NCBI GenBank assembly: GCA_035328405.1
Contig: DAOLIT010000026.1
Location: 1-64,000 of the forward strand
Source: JAEUKA01 sp035328405
GTDB lineage: Bacteria > Myxococcota_A > Polyangia > Palsa-1104 > JAEUJZ01
Direction of reading: 5' to 3'
DNA: 64,000 nucleotides
Shown here piece after piece: positions 46,699 through 55,343 of this stretch (positions within the stretch are counted from its first letter, which is position 1; every line of letters begins with the position of its first letter). A program made the position numbers and the translations under genes. Below the pieces are notes generated by a model. It made no database searches, was not told the origin of the DNA, and saw only the letters and a list, made by a program, of their open reading frames with translations.

Positions 46699-47445
46699 AT
46701 GAACTTGAGTGACATGAAAATCATCGTGACCGGTGCTGCGCAGGGCATGGGAGCGCATTTCGCGCGCCGCCTTCACGAGGCCGGTGCGGGTGTCGCAGCG
46801 GGCGACGTAAATGAAGCCGGGCTTGCCGAACTTCCGGCAGGGATTCACCGTCGGCGTTTGAATGTTGCCGACGAAGCCGACGTGCAAGCTTTTGTTGCGT
46901 GGGCGCACGGCCAACTGGGTGGGCTCAATGGGCTCATCAACAACGCCGGGATTTTGCGAGACGGCCTGCTCGTGAAAAAAGACAAAGCGACCGGCCAAGT
47001 CGTCAAACTCCCTACCGATCAATGGAACGCCGTGTTGTCCGTAAACTTGACCGGCGCGACTTTTATGGTCCGCGAGGTAGTCGCCAAGATGGTCGAAACC
47101 AACACGCGCCCCGGCGTCGTCATCAACATGTCGTCTATCGCCCGACATGGGAATCGGGGCCAATCGAATTACGTCTCGGCCAAGGCCGCGCTGGCTGCCA
47201 ATGCTGTCACCTGGGCGCGAGAATTTGGACCGTTCGGCATCCGTTGCATTGGCATTGCTCCTGGCATGATCGAGACACCGATGACACAAGGAATGAACCA
47301 GAAAGCGCGGGATGCGCTCGTCGCTGCCGTCCCCGTGGGTCGCGTCGGCGTTCCCGAGGACATCTGGCTCGCGGTCAAGTTCGGAATTGAGTGTGACTAC
47401 TTCAACGGTCGCACGGTCGATGTAGACGGCGGACTCTCCATGTAG
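46699..47445 (+). CDS. short-chain dehydrogenase/reductase (SDR)
   Basis: This 248-residue classical SDR has the NAD(P) motif VTGAAQGMGAHF (Gly-x3-Gly-x-Gly), an Asp at the end of beta-2 (AAGDVNEAG) suggesting NAD preference, NNAG, the catalytic Ser in INMSSIARHG and Tyr/Lys in SNYVSAKAAL. A C-terminal GMIETPM and DVDGGLSM are typical of the FabG-like subgroup. The substrate is unknown. An unusual insert after NNAGILRDGL (about residues 93-107) carries KKDKATGQVVKLPTDQW. AAGGAG lies upstream of ATG 46699. It stands alone. Confidence 0.9.
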   Translation: MNLSDMKIIVTGAAQGMGAHFARRLHEAGAGVAAGDVNEAGLAELPAGIHRRRLNVADEADVQAFVAWAHGQLGGLNGLINNAGILRDGLLVKKDKATGQVVKLPTDQWNAVLSVNLTGATFMVREVVAKMVETNTRPGVVINMSSIARHGNRGQSNYVSAKAALAANAVTWAREFGPFGIRCIGIAPGMIETPMTQGMNQKARDALVAAVPVGRVGVPEDIWLAVKFGIECDYFNGRTVDVDGGLSM

Positions 47446-47482
47446 GGATTCTGTTCCCCCTGTGGGCGTCCGTTCCTGCCAA

Positions 47483-47893
47483 CTACCCCATGATTCCTTT
47501 GCCGAGCAGGAATGCGCCCAATTCCTTGTCCGAACGGAGGATGTGATTCGCCAGCCAATCTCTCAAGAACGTGATCACTTCTAACGACAGGACCAGCATT
47601 TTTTCATCCAGTCGCTTTTGCAGATCGATCACTTTGTTCGTGAACACGTCATGTTGCAGACGATGTTGGCGGTAGCGAGGATAGTTGTGCCGCAACATCA
47701 AGCGTTCTTCTGTCGAGAAGTGCGACGCTGCGTACTCCGCCATTTCATCCACAATCTCCCGAATCGCCTCGTTCGCGCGTCGTTCCAGCATCGCATCGTG
47801 CAGCTCGTTGATCATCTCGACGAGCCGCATGTGTTCTTGATCAACCTTGGCCAGACCCGTGCAGAACTCGTCGGCCCATTCAAAACACGCCAT
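47483..47893 (-). CDS. bacteriohemerythrin
   Basis: This 136-residue four-helix protein has the complete di-iron ligand set: His21 (DQEHMRL), His58 and Glu62 (SHFSTEE), His77 and His81 (HRLQHDVF), and His117 and Asp122 (NHILRSDKELG). It binds oxygen reversibly and in bacteria is linked to oxygen storage, delivery or aerotaxis. It has no fused signalling domain. It lies just downstream of the small lipoprotein gene on the other side of a convergent SDR gene. Confidence 0.95.
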   Translation of the reverse strand: MACFEWADEFCTGLAKVDQEHMRLVEMINELHDAMLERRANEAIREIVDEMAEYAASHFSTEERLMLRHNYPRYRQHRLQHDVFTNKVIDLQKRLDEKMLVLSLEVITFLRDWLANHILRSDKELGAFLLGKGIMG

Positions 47894-47913
47894 TTCTCAA
47901 CCTCTCCCCGTCG

Positions 47914-48297
47914 CTATTTTGGCTCCGTCAGCTCGATGGCAAGCTCACGCCCCTTTGCGAGTTCCAGCACGCCTGTTCCTTGTCCCAGTACGCTCCGATT
48001 GGTATCAAACCCCTTTACGTCCACAGAGACCCTCTGTGTGTTGTCTGGAACGCTGATTCCGAATCGTTCCATTTGCTCATGAACGACGAATCCGTCCTGC
48101 CCACTTTCGGGAACCGGGCGGCTGTTTTTCGCACTGGTATCGTCGAGCAGCATGGTCACATAAAGCTCTGTAATCCGCGCCGACAAGCCGTTCACTTTCA
48201 CGAGCACCAAGTTCGCAGCCTGGTCGCCGCAGCCTGAAAGACTCGCGACCAGCCAAAGAGACAGAAAAAACCGACTGCGCAATCCAACCATGAACAT
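47914..48297 (-). CDS. small lipoprotein of unknown function
   Basis: From ATG 48297 the product is 127 residues with a lipoprotein signal ending ASLSGC. The mature part (about 105 residues) is beta-rich (NLVLVKVNGLSARITELYVT, then QRVSVDVKGFDTNRSVLGQG) and looks like a single small domain. A GGGGG stretch precedes the start. It follows the TPR gene with 13 bases between, so it is probably co-transcribed. I recognise no family. Confidence 0.75.
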   Translation of the reverse strand: MFMVGLRSRFFLSLWLVASLSGCGDQAANLVLVKVNGLSARITELYVTMLLDDTSAKNSRPVPESGQDGFVVHEQMERFGISVPDNTQRVSVDVKGFDTNRSVLGQGTGVLELAKGRELAIELTEPK

Positions 48298-48310
48298 AGA
48301 ACCCCCTACG

Positions 48311-49159
48311 CTATTTTGTCGGATATAGGATCGTTGCAGGAGTGCTGTTGCTTTGCGAAACACCGACGGCAATTCCTGTGATAAGAACTGCCGCAGAGAG
48401 CCCCCCGACCACACCCCAAAAAAGCGGCTGCTTGTAAAAAGGTTTTTGAGCAGGGATGTCCTCTGTTCCTGCTTTCGGAACGAGCGCCACGCGGTTTTTG
48501 GGGTCCGATACGGATGAAAGGGGGGGCGTCGCAGTTCCAATCTCTGTCTTGTCATGCCCCGCTGTGGTCGGTGTTTCTGCCGGCGTTTTTCCATCAACAG
48601 TCGATTTTTCTTTCGCAATGGCCACTACTGTCAGAGGCTTTGATTCTGTGGGGCGGCTTGCGGTTTCAATATCCAGTGGATCGGCTGCCGCCTGTTGCGT
48701 TTGTGTGACATTCGACGGAGCCGCCGCCACTTCTGCTGCTGCTGCTGCCTTCGCCTTCAGTGTGTCCACTGGTTCAAACGGCGGCGGGTCCAGCATCGCG
48801 CGCGTCATGGCGATGTAGCGATCCACTTCCTGCTTGATCTCCGGCTTCGGCTTCGGCTCGACGCGCAGATAATGCTCGTAAAAACGGAGTGCAGTCGAGG
48901 CCATCCCCAATTTTCGATACACCTGACCGATGTTCAGAAGGATTCGCGGAAGCTGTCGGATTTTGTACGCCGCTTGGAACTCCCGTATCGCGTTCGGGTA
49001 GTCCTTGCTCTCATAGTAGGCCAGCCCGCGATTGTAGTGCTGCTCAGCCGCGCCGGCTTTCACGGGAGCACCCTGAACTGGCATGCTTCCGAGGACCAAC
49101 AGCACAACGAGCACGCGCCGAAAGAGACCGTAGCTACCGACAAGCAGACCGGAAATCAT
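48311..49159 (-). CDS. TPR protein with C-terminal membrane segment
   Basis: This 282-residue protein has a signal peptide ending VQGA and TPR-like helices (AAEQHYNRGLAYYESKDYPN, AIREFQAAYKIRQLPRILLN, YRKLGMASTALRFYEHYLRV). A long Ala/Thr/Pro-rich linker (about 120-225) and one membrane helix near the end (LFWGVVGGLSAAVLITGIAV) follow. This layout is frequent in Myxococcota next to Ser/Thr kinases and may act as a signalling or assembly adapter. ATG 49159 lies only a few bases past a very good extended -10 sequence, so the transcript may have almost no leader, or translation may begin further in. Confidence 0.8.
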   Translation of the reverse strand: MISGLLVGSYGLFRRVLVVLLVLGSMPVQGAPVKAGAAEQHYNRGLAYYESKDYPNAIREFQAAYKIRQLPRILLNIGQVYRKLGMASTALRFYEHYLRVEPKPKPEIKQEVDRYIAMTRAMLDPPPFEPVDTLKAKAAAAAEVAAAPSNVTQTQQAAADPLDIETASRPTESKPLTVVAIAKEKSTVDGKTPAETPTTAGHDKTEIGTATPPLSSVSDPKNRVALVPKAGTEDIPAQKPFYKQPLFWGVVGGLSAAVLITGIAVGVSQSNSTPATILYPTK

Positions 49160-49169
49160 CGCAACACGG

Positions 49170-49178
49170 ATTATATCA
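49170..49178 (-). promoter_or_regulatory. extended -10 promoter element for TPR gene
   Basis: On the minus strand TGATATAAT matches the extended -10 consensus TGnTATAAT exactly; a good -35 is not present, as expected for extended -10 promoters. Transcription would start near 49163, about 4 bases before ATG 49159. Confidence 0.6.
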
Positions 49179-49302
49179 GGAAATTCTACGTTATTTTGAT
49201 TACCATTTATTCTGCCGAAGAAAGTTGCGTCAGGAAGAAGCAACCGTCTTTCGACGAGACTGTTTGGCCCGGACAAGTTGAGAAGAGGGGAGCATCGACA
49301 CG

Positions 49303-51036
49303 ATGGAAGGACAGCGCATCGGCAATTACCGCGTCATGCGCAAGGTAGGGCAAGGTGGCATGGGTTCCGTTTGGGAGGCCAAGCACGAACAACTTGGCCG
49401 CAAAGCCGCCATCAAGCTTCTGCGTCGCGAACTGACAGCGGACCCCCAAGTCATGGTCCGGTTTTTCAACGAAGCCAAGACCGCCAGCCGCGTAGACCAT
49501 CCGAGTATCGTCAAAGTCGAGGAATTTGGTTCTCTTCCCGACGGCACTGCGTACATCATCATGGAATTTCTGACTGGCGAACCCCTTTCCGTTCGCCTAC
49601 GAAATTTGGGAGGCAAACTTTCCCTCCCCGACATCTACCGTTTCAGCCGCCAAATCGCCTCCGCCCTATCCGCCACCCACGAAAAGGGAATCGTCCACAG
49701 AGACCTCAAGCCGGATAATGTGATGCTTGTGGGGGATTTGGAGGTGGCGGGGGGGGAGAGGGTCAAGATTTTGGACTTTGGGATTGCCAAAGTCATTACG
49801 GAGTACAGCGGGCCGGGGGCGGAGGAGTTCAAGACGAGCACAGGGCTTGTGCTTGGGACAGCAACATACATGGCACCGGAGCAGTGCAAGGGGGCAGGTG
49901 ACGTCACGGAAAAGGCGGACGTGTATTCGCTCGGGATTGTGATGTACAGAATGTGCAGTGGGAAGGTGCCATATCGAGCAGAGGGGCCGGGAGAGGTGAT
50001 GGCCATGCACATCTTTTCGCAACCCCAACCGCTGCGAGAGGTGGAACCCCGGATTCCCGAACCACTGGCGGCGCTTGTGCATCGGATGATGTCGAAGGAG
50101 CCGCACGAACGACCAACGATGGCGCAGGTGGCTCAAGAACTGGAAAGGATGGTTCAGGCGGGCTCGAATCCAGCGGTGGGAGCAAAATCCACAGGGTCCT
50201 CTGCGGCAGTGGGAGCGAAATCCACGGGGCCCTCTGTCGCGGTGGTGGGCTCCGGGCAAGGTTCTTCGAGTGCTCCGACGGTTGATGCGTTGCCAGCGGG
50301 GAAAAGCACGGGCAGCCAACCTTCGATGGTGGGAACTGCGGTCGGTCAAAGTGGCGGTGTTCCTGCGGTAACGAAAGGCTCGCGGTCGCGGGTCGGTTTG
50401 TGGCTGTCAGTACTGCTGGGCTTGGGACTCGTGGGTGCGAGCGTTCCATACGGAATCAAAACATTGCCGAAGCTGCTGGCCCCAAAACCGAAACTTGTTT
50501 ATTGGAACATCACGTCCTCGCCTCCGGTAGTGCAGGTGTTTCGGAAAGCGGACGGACAGGCGATGGGGCAGACCCCTTGGACGCACAATGTCCCACAAGG
50601 TACGGGTAGACAACTGTACGTCCTGCGGCAAGAGGGGTATTTGGACGAAGAGCTGTGGTTTGATGAAATGGCTTCGGACAGCCGGATGGTGACATTGCGT
50701 CTAGATCAGAAGCCGAAACTCAACGCGGTGGATGGGGGCGCGGCCAGCACGGCTCCCGTGATTGTGCTGACCGATGCGGGCGCAGCGACCGAGCCGACGT
50801 CGCCACAAGGCGGGCGAACGGCGCGGGATGCTGCGGCAGGAGTCGGTGGTTCGCAGCCAACCCAAGGTGGCGCAGTGCCTCAACGTGTTCCGCCGCAAAA
50901 TCTGAGACCTGTGGGAAAAGGCACCCCATCGGGCACTGGCACAAGCAAAGGCGTAAAACCTGTGAAGGAGCTTCCTGGTTTGCCGGAAAATCAGCCTCTC
51001 AGCGACGACAACATCAAACTTCTCAACGACGAATGA
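49303..51036 (+). CDS. membrane Ser/Thr protein kinase
   Basis: This 577-residue Hanks-type kinase has every key residue: Gly loop VGQGGMGSVWEA, Lys38 (AAIKLL), Glu57, HRDLKPDNV (Asp134), DFG (158-160) and GTATYMAPEQC. A Ser/Gly/Thr-rich linker (about 285-360) leads to one membrane helix (VGLWLSVLLGLGLVGASVPY). An extracytoplasmic PEGA-like beta domain (about 395-470) and a Pro/Gly-rich tail follow. It probably phosphorylates local proteins in response to an envelope cue. It is divergent from the TPR/lipoprotein operon and convergent with an outer-membrane protein gene, 16 bases apart. Unlike the kinase at 3.2-3.7 kb, this one is intact. Confidence 0.94.
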   Translation: MEGQRIGNYRVMRKVGQGGMGSVWEAKHEQLGRKAAIKLLRRELTADPQVMVRFFNEAKTASRVDHPSIVKVEEFGSLPDGTAYIIMEFLTGEPLSVRLRNLGGKLSLPDIYRFSRQIASALSATHEKGIVHRDLKPDNVMLVGDLEVAGGERVKILDFGIAKVITEYSGPGAEEFKTSTGLVLGTATYMAPEQCKGAGDVTEKADVYSLGIVMYRMCSGKVPYRAEGPGEVMAMHIFSQPQPLREVEPRIPEPLAALVHRMMSKEPHERPTMAQVAQELERMVQAGSNPAVGAKSTGSSAAVGAKSTGPSVAVVGSGQGSSSAPTVDALPAGKSTGSQPSMVGTAVGQSGGVPAVTKGSRSRVGLWLSVLLGLGLVGASVPYGIKTLPKLLAPKPKLVYWNITSSPPVVQVFRKADGQAMGQTPWTHNVPQGTGRQLYVLRQEGYLDEELWFDEMASDSRMVTLRLDQKPKLNAVDGGAASTAPVIVLTDAGAATEPTSPQGGRTARDAAAGVGGSQPTQGGAVPQRVPPQNLRPVGKGTPSGTGTSKGVKPVKELPGLPENQPLSDDNIKLLNDE

Positions 51037-51052
51037 GTCGAAATACCAGGCG

Positions 51053-52093
51053 TCACTGGGAAGCAAAGCGGTAGGACAGATTGGCAAGGACGGTGTGCCG
51101 CTGGTAGGGCGCAGCACGCTCGGCGGGCAAATCGAAGTAGCCGGTGTAGCGAGCACTCAAGGAAAAGCCCTTGGGAAGCGGCCTTTCCAAATCGAGCAGG
51201 GCGAGACTGCGGTTGTCCTCGTCGATGCTTTGGATGGGGACGGTAAGCCCAGGCGCAGCTTTGACCAAATTGAGCTGCACTTTTGCGGTGACGAAAAAGT
51301 CGCCGGGCAGACGAAAGGCGAACTTGGCAAACGGGAGATGCCGCTGGTAACTCTCGAGGGTCATGGTCGAGAGGTTGAGCTGCACGCTGTACCCAAGCTG
51401 GACGAGCAGCGGACCTTGCCACTGCACACTGGTCCCAACGAACAAGAACAAATCCGCACGCACAGGCCCGTACGTTCGATACTCGGCCTTGCCAAACCAA
51501 GACAAATCGAAATCGTGGCCGAGGTCAGGATCACCCGCATGAAAACGTGCCCCGAGCTGAGTGTAGACAACTGGTGCCAAAAAACTTTGGAGAGAATCGG
51601 GCTTGTAATGAAAGAAATGACCATTGACCCGAATGTTCCCGTCGAGGCGACGGCCCGCGTCGTATCGTTTGGTGGCTTGAAAACGACCTCCAGCGGAAAG
51701 GGAACGAAAATCTCGGCTGAGGTACACGGGTGCCTCGGCCTGGAACGCATCGTAATACTCGACAAAACCACCGACGAAAGACTGCCCGATTCGCGCGCCG
51801 TGGTCGTAGTCAAACTGCGCGACGAGCACGTTTTGCGGCTGCTGCACTTGGGTCAGAAACACTTTTCCCGTCGTGGTGGCGGACAGGCGCAGCCGGTGAA
51901 CGGGTCCGGTCACAGCCAATTTGCCGGACAAAAGGCCTCGGAACAGCGGTGCCCCCGTGGGCAACACGCCGAGCGAACCATCGGACGGAACTCGCGCGGG
52001 GTTTGTGTCGTACTCAAGACCGGTATCGGCAGAGACCGAACCCGAAAGTGCCGACGGAAAACCGATCGCGAGCAGCCCGCACAGCGCAAACAT
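51053..52093 (-). CDS. predicted outer-membrane beta-barrel protein
   Basis: From ATG 52093 the product is 346 residues with a signal peptide (FALCGLLAIGFPSALSGSVS). The remainder is a series of amphipathic beta strands with aromatic ends (GLLSGKLAVTGPVHRLRLSA, FGKAEYRTYGPVRADLFLFV, and the final TVLANLSYRF ending in Phe-Ala-Ser-Gln). A C-terminal aromatic-rich strand is typical of outer-membrane barrels. I recognise no specific family; it resembles Myxococcota proteins that repeatedly accompany surface kinases or TPR proteins. A TTG start at 52147 is possible. Confidence 0.7.
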   Translation of the reverse strand: MFALCGLLAIGFPSALSGSVSADTGLEYDTNPARVPSDGSLGVLPTGAPLFRGLLSGKLAVTGPVHRLRLSATTTGKVFLTQVQQPQNVLVAQFDYDHGARIGQSFVGGFVEYYDAFQAEAPVYLSRDFRSLSAGGRFQATKRYDAGRRLDGNIRVNGHFFHYKPDSLQSFLAPVVYTQLGARFHAGDPDLGHDFDLSWFGKAEYRTYGPVRADLFLFVGTSVQWQGPLLVQLGYSVQLNLSTMTLESYQRHLPFAKFAFRLPGDFFVTAKVQLNLVKAAPGLTVPIQSIDEDNRSLALLDLERPLPKGFSLSARYTGYFDLPAERAAPYQRHTVLANLSYRFASQ

Positions 52094-52347
52094 CGCGCGG
52101 AGAATACCGCAAACTTTTTCGGGCAAACTGGTCTCGTGGCATGCCAATCCGACCGATTTGGGTGGGTTTCAGGTGAGTTTGGGTCGTTTTTGAGCGATTT
52201 TGTGTCTTGCTTGCGCCAAGAGCCAAAAACACCTGCAAAAATCGGTATTTCCTGTGGTTTGGAATTTTTTTTTCCCGCGAGGCAAAGAAGCTCTGGTGAG
52301 CTTGGCCAAGACATGCGAGGGACATGAAGGACTTTGGATGAGTCTTC

Positions 52348-53673
52348 GTGGACACGCAGAGAAAAGGGTTGTTCGTAAAAGATGCTTCTTCGCTCAACGT
52401 CAGGAGTGCAAAAAACTTGACGACACCGGCTTTTCAGGCAAGGGCAACACCTGAGAAGCTAGCCCTCGCGATCTGCTCAGCAGTTTTTTGCGAGCGGTTT
52501 TCGGCTCATGTGGTGGCGTCGTCACTCGTGTTTGTCTTGTGTCGAAGCCACGGCCTTGAACAGCAGTCTGCGGTTCACTTGGTCGGTGCATTCGCAGGTC
52601 TGAACTACATCGGGACGGTGCCGGGAGGCTTGATCATCGATCGGTGGCTGGGCGTTGCGCGTGGTTTGAAAACCAGCTTGGCGATGCTCGTCGTCGGGTA
52701 TTTGGGCCTTGCTGTGTTGAAGAATTGGGCGCTGGCGCTGACGCTGGTGGTGTTGGGAAATTCGCTGTTCAAGCCTTCTGCGCCGGCGGCTCTCAGCCGT
52801 GTCGTTTCCAAAGAACCTGCCCACCAAGTGAAGGTGCAGCTTTGGGCACATCTTGCGGTCAACCTGGGCATCATTGCCGGTTCAGGTTTTGCGGGCGTGG
52901 CGCTGAGGCTCACTTCGCCGGAGCGTTTTTTGGGTGTGGCGGGGCTGGCAGTGGTGATTGGAATGCTGATCGGCTTTTTCTTCGTCGCCGTGCCAACGGT
53001 CCCGCCTGCGACGCGTCTGCTTGCAGCCACAAAAGGTGGCGCTTCACCATGGTTTGCATCGCCAAGACTGTATGGAGTCGCGGCGCTCGTGGCCAACTTC
53101 CTCGTGAACGTCGCCTACGGTCAAGTCGAAGGCTCGACGCTGGCTGCGTTGGGAGAGCAGGTCACGGTCCTAGGCCATGTGGTTCCAGCCTCGTGGTTTG
53201 TGGGGCTGCCTGCGCTGATGGTGATTTGTCTGACGCCGTTGCAGCTTCGCGAGATATCCGGTTTGCAAGATCGCATTGGTCCGCTGCGGTTGCTCGGGAC
53301 TGGGCTTTTGTTTTCGGCGATTTCGCTGTTTCCGATCCTGCCCTTGCTGCTGCCCGAACCCGTCTACAATCCGATCGCTCGCATGTTGCTGTTCGACGCT
53401 GGGATGGTGATGGCCGAGATCTTGATCGTGCCGGTCGGTTTGGCCGTGGTGGGCGGAATCGCGTCGAATGATTGGATTGGGGTGATGATGGGCATGTGGT
53501 ACGTCTCGGGAGCAGCGGGCCTGTACACGTCGGGAAGAATCGGAGGGCTCGCGATTCAACAGCACGACCCGAGGAACGTCTTGGTCGCCGGGATGGTCGC
53601 TTTTGTCGCGGGCGTGGTTTTCTTGTTCGTCGGTCGAGAGTGGAAAAAGACCCAAAACTCGGAAAAGACCTAG
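52348..53673 (+). CDS. POT/PTR2-like MFS transporter
   Basis: This protein of up to 441 residues has about 12 membrane helices. CERFSAHVVASSLVF near the first helix resembles the ExxERFxYY proton/peptide motif of proton-dependent oligopeptide transporters, though the aromatic residues are replaced. FAGLNYIGTVPGGLIIDRWLG is the MFS loop 2-3 motif. It probably imports peptides or related small solutes. The GTG start at 52348 is uncertain; a TTG near 52416 preceded by AGGAG could give a shorter N-terminus. The stop overlaps the convergent HAD gene by 4 bases. Confidence 0.8.
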   Translation: MDTQRKGLFVKDASSLNVRSAKNLTTPAFQARATPEKLALAICSAVFCERFSAHVVASSLVFVLCRSHGLEQQSAVHLVGAFAGLNYIGTVPGGLIIDRWLGVARGLKTSLAMLVVGYLGLAVLKNWALALTLVVLGNSLFKPSAPAALSRVVSKEPAHQVKVQLWAHLAVNLGIIAGSGFAGVALRLTSPERFLGVAGLAVVIGMLIGFFFVAVPTVPPATRLLAATKGGASPWFASPRLYGVAALVANFLVNVAYGQVEGSTLAALGEQVTVLGHVVPASWFVGLPALMVICLTPLQLREISGLQDRIGPLRLLGTGLLFSAISLFPILPLLLPEPVYNPIARMLLFDAGMVMAEILIVPVGLAVVGGIASNDWIGVMMGMWYVSGAAGLYTSGRIGGLAIQQHDPRNVLVAGMVAFVAGVVFLFVGREWKKTQNSEKT

Positions 53674-54479
53674 ATTCCGAGCCGACCGTCGAGGAGATCG
53701 GCGACAAGCTCGCACAAACCCAAGCCTTCGCTTTCTTGGGTGACGTGCATCGGCACGGCGTCACCGAGTTCGGGCAAATACCGCACAATGTTGCGCACAC
53801 CGACGGATAGAGCGAACCGGCCCGGAACAAAAAAACTGGCGTCGTTTGCGGAATCTCCGACGGCAACAGCGCAACTCGCGAGCGTTTCAGCGGTTTTTTC
53901 GATTCCGCGTGATGCAAGCAATTTCTCGGCACCGCTCGCTTTGCTTCGTGGGTTGGCTCCGTCGAGAGAAAAGTGAAGATGTATCGAGCTGGCCAGCAAT
54001 TGTCCGGCGTGGTTGCTTTCTTCGTCCACCAGGCGAGAGATTTCGCGAAGCCACGTTTTTCCTTCATTTCCCGTCGGAAAATCCCGCAACACGGTGTAAT
54101 CGGTCAGCCGAAAACGATTGTCCGCCGTCGTTTGTTGCTCACGACCCAGCCGAAACGCCACGCGCTGTTGCAAATCCTCCAAACGCGATCGCAGGTCTTT
54201 GTCGATCGGATACGCGAATTGAAAATCCGGTTCGTGGCCGTGCGGGCGTTTTGTTCCGCCGCGATCGAGCCACGCCCCCCCGTTTTCCACAATCACGCCC
54301 GCGAGCGTCGGTAAATACGCGAACAAAGCCGCTCCAAAACCCGCTGGGCGGCCTGTGTTCAAAATCACTTCGATACCGGCCTGCTGCGCACGTTCTACCG
54401 CCGCGAGCACCTCGCCGCACAAGCCGCCCGACACGGTGAACGTGTCGTCCACATCCGCAAACAAATACCTAGGAAGCAT
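53670..54479 (-). CDS. HAD-superfamily phosphatase (Cof-like)
   Basis: This 269-residue protein has HAD motif I as FADVDDTFT (Asp8, Asp10), motif II in LNTGRPAGFG, motif III Lys in the ASGAEKLLASRG region, and motif IV GDSANDASFF. A C2-type cap of about 100 residues fits the Cof/mannosyl-3-phosphoglycerate phosphatase group. The substrate is unknown; being downstream of a sugar-type ABC permease hints at sugar phosphates. It lies 19 bases after the permease stop, so it is the last gene of that operon. Confidence 0.85.
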   Translation of the reverse strand: MLPRYLFADVDDTFTVSGGLCGEVLAAVERAQQAGIEVILNTGRPAGFGAALFAYLPTLAGVIVENGGAWLDRGGTKRPHGHEPDFQFAYPIDKDLRSRLEDLQQRVAFRLGREQQTTADNRFRLTDYTVLRDFPTGNEGKTWLREISRLVDEESNHAGQLLASSIHLHFSLDGANPRSKASGAEKLLASRGIEKTAETLASCAVAVGDSANDASFFVPGRFALSVGVRNIVRYLPELGDAVPMHVTQESEGLGLCELVADLLDGRLGI

Positions 54480-54498
54480 GGCCGCGCAAGATAGCAGG

Positions 54499-55338
54499 TC
54501 ACTTGATGGAACCTGACGTGAGACCGCCGACCAAGTGCTTTTGGAGCGCGTAAAACAGCGCCATCACTGGAATCGAAACCAGCACGGCTCCGGCTGCAAA
54601 ATGTCCCCACTCCGTCGCGTAATCACCGACGTAATGGTTCAACATCACCGGCAACGTGTAGCTTTTCGGACGGCTCATGAACGTCGCGGCCAAAATAAAT
54701 TCATTCCACGCGGTCAAAAAACAAAACAGCGCCGTCACGGCGATCGCGGGCCTGGCCAGCGGCAACATCACGCGCACAAACGCATCGAACCGGCTTCCTC
54801 CGTCCAGAAGCACGGCCTCTTCCAACTCGTGCGGCAGGCCGTCGAAATAGCCTTTGAGCATGAACACGCAAAACGGAATGGCCGTCGTCGCGTAACACAA
54901 CACCAAACCGCCCAAGTGGTTCAAAAGGTGCAGTTTTTCGAGCACGACATACAACGGAATCGTCGTCACAACGCCTGGAAACATTTGCGCGAACAAAAAC
55001 AGGCGCAGCGAGCTGTCTTTGCCCGGAAAACGAAACCGCGACAGTGCATACGCCGCCGAACACGACAGCGCGACACCCACGACCGTCACGGCGACCGACA
55101 CGACGAGCGAATTCCAAAGTTGCTGGAAAAAAAGATACGACCCGTCGGTGGGCGACCTTTGAAACAGCACGTCAGAGAAATTCGCCAGCGTCACCTGCGC
55201 GGGCCAAGGATTCACCGTCAGCGAAAACGCCTGCGACGGTGAAAATGCCATTTTCAGTACCCACAACACTGGGTACAGCGTCGCAAAAGTGACGCAAATC
55301 AACACAACATGAACCAAAACGACACGCAGCGTTCGCAT
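54499..55338 (-). CDS. MalG-type ABC transporter permease (orphan)
   Basis: This 279-residue protein (ATG 55338) has six membrane helices. The binding-protein-dependent transport signature (EAA loop) reads EEAVLLDGGSRFDAFVRVML, followed by PLARPAI. It belongs to the carbohydrate uptake CUT1 family, where MalG works with a MalF partner, a binding protein and an ATPase. None of those partners is encoded within this window, which is unusual. The gene begins 5 bases after the GspE-N-like gene and is followed by a HAD phosphatase. Confidence 0.88.
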   Translation of the reverse strand: MRTLRVVLVHVVLICVTFATLYPVLWVLKMAFSPSQAFSLTVNPWPAQVTLANFSDVLFQRSPTDGSYLFFQQLWNSLVVSVAVTVVGVALSCSAAYALSRFRFPGKDSSLRLFLFAQMFPGVVTTIPLYVVLEKLHLLNHLGGLVLCYATTAIPFCVFMLKGYFDGLPHELEEAVLLDGGSRFDAFVRVMLPLARPAIAVTALFCFLTAWNEFILAATFMSRPKSYTLPVMLNHYVGDYATEWGHFAAGAVLVSIPVMALFYALQKHLVGGLTSGSIK

Positions 55339-55343
55339 TGTTC

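Noticed and set aside
54499..55338. Complete sugar ABC operon around the MalG-like gene
   Set aside because: No binding protein, second permease or ATPase is present in the neighbourhood; only the single permease can be supported.
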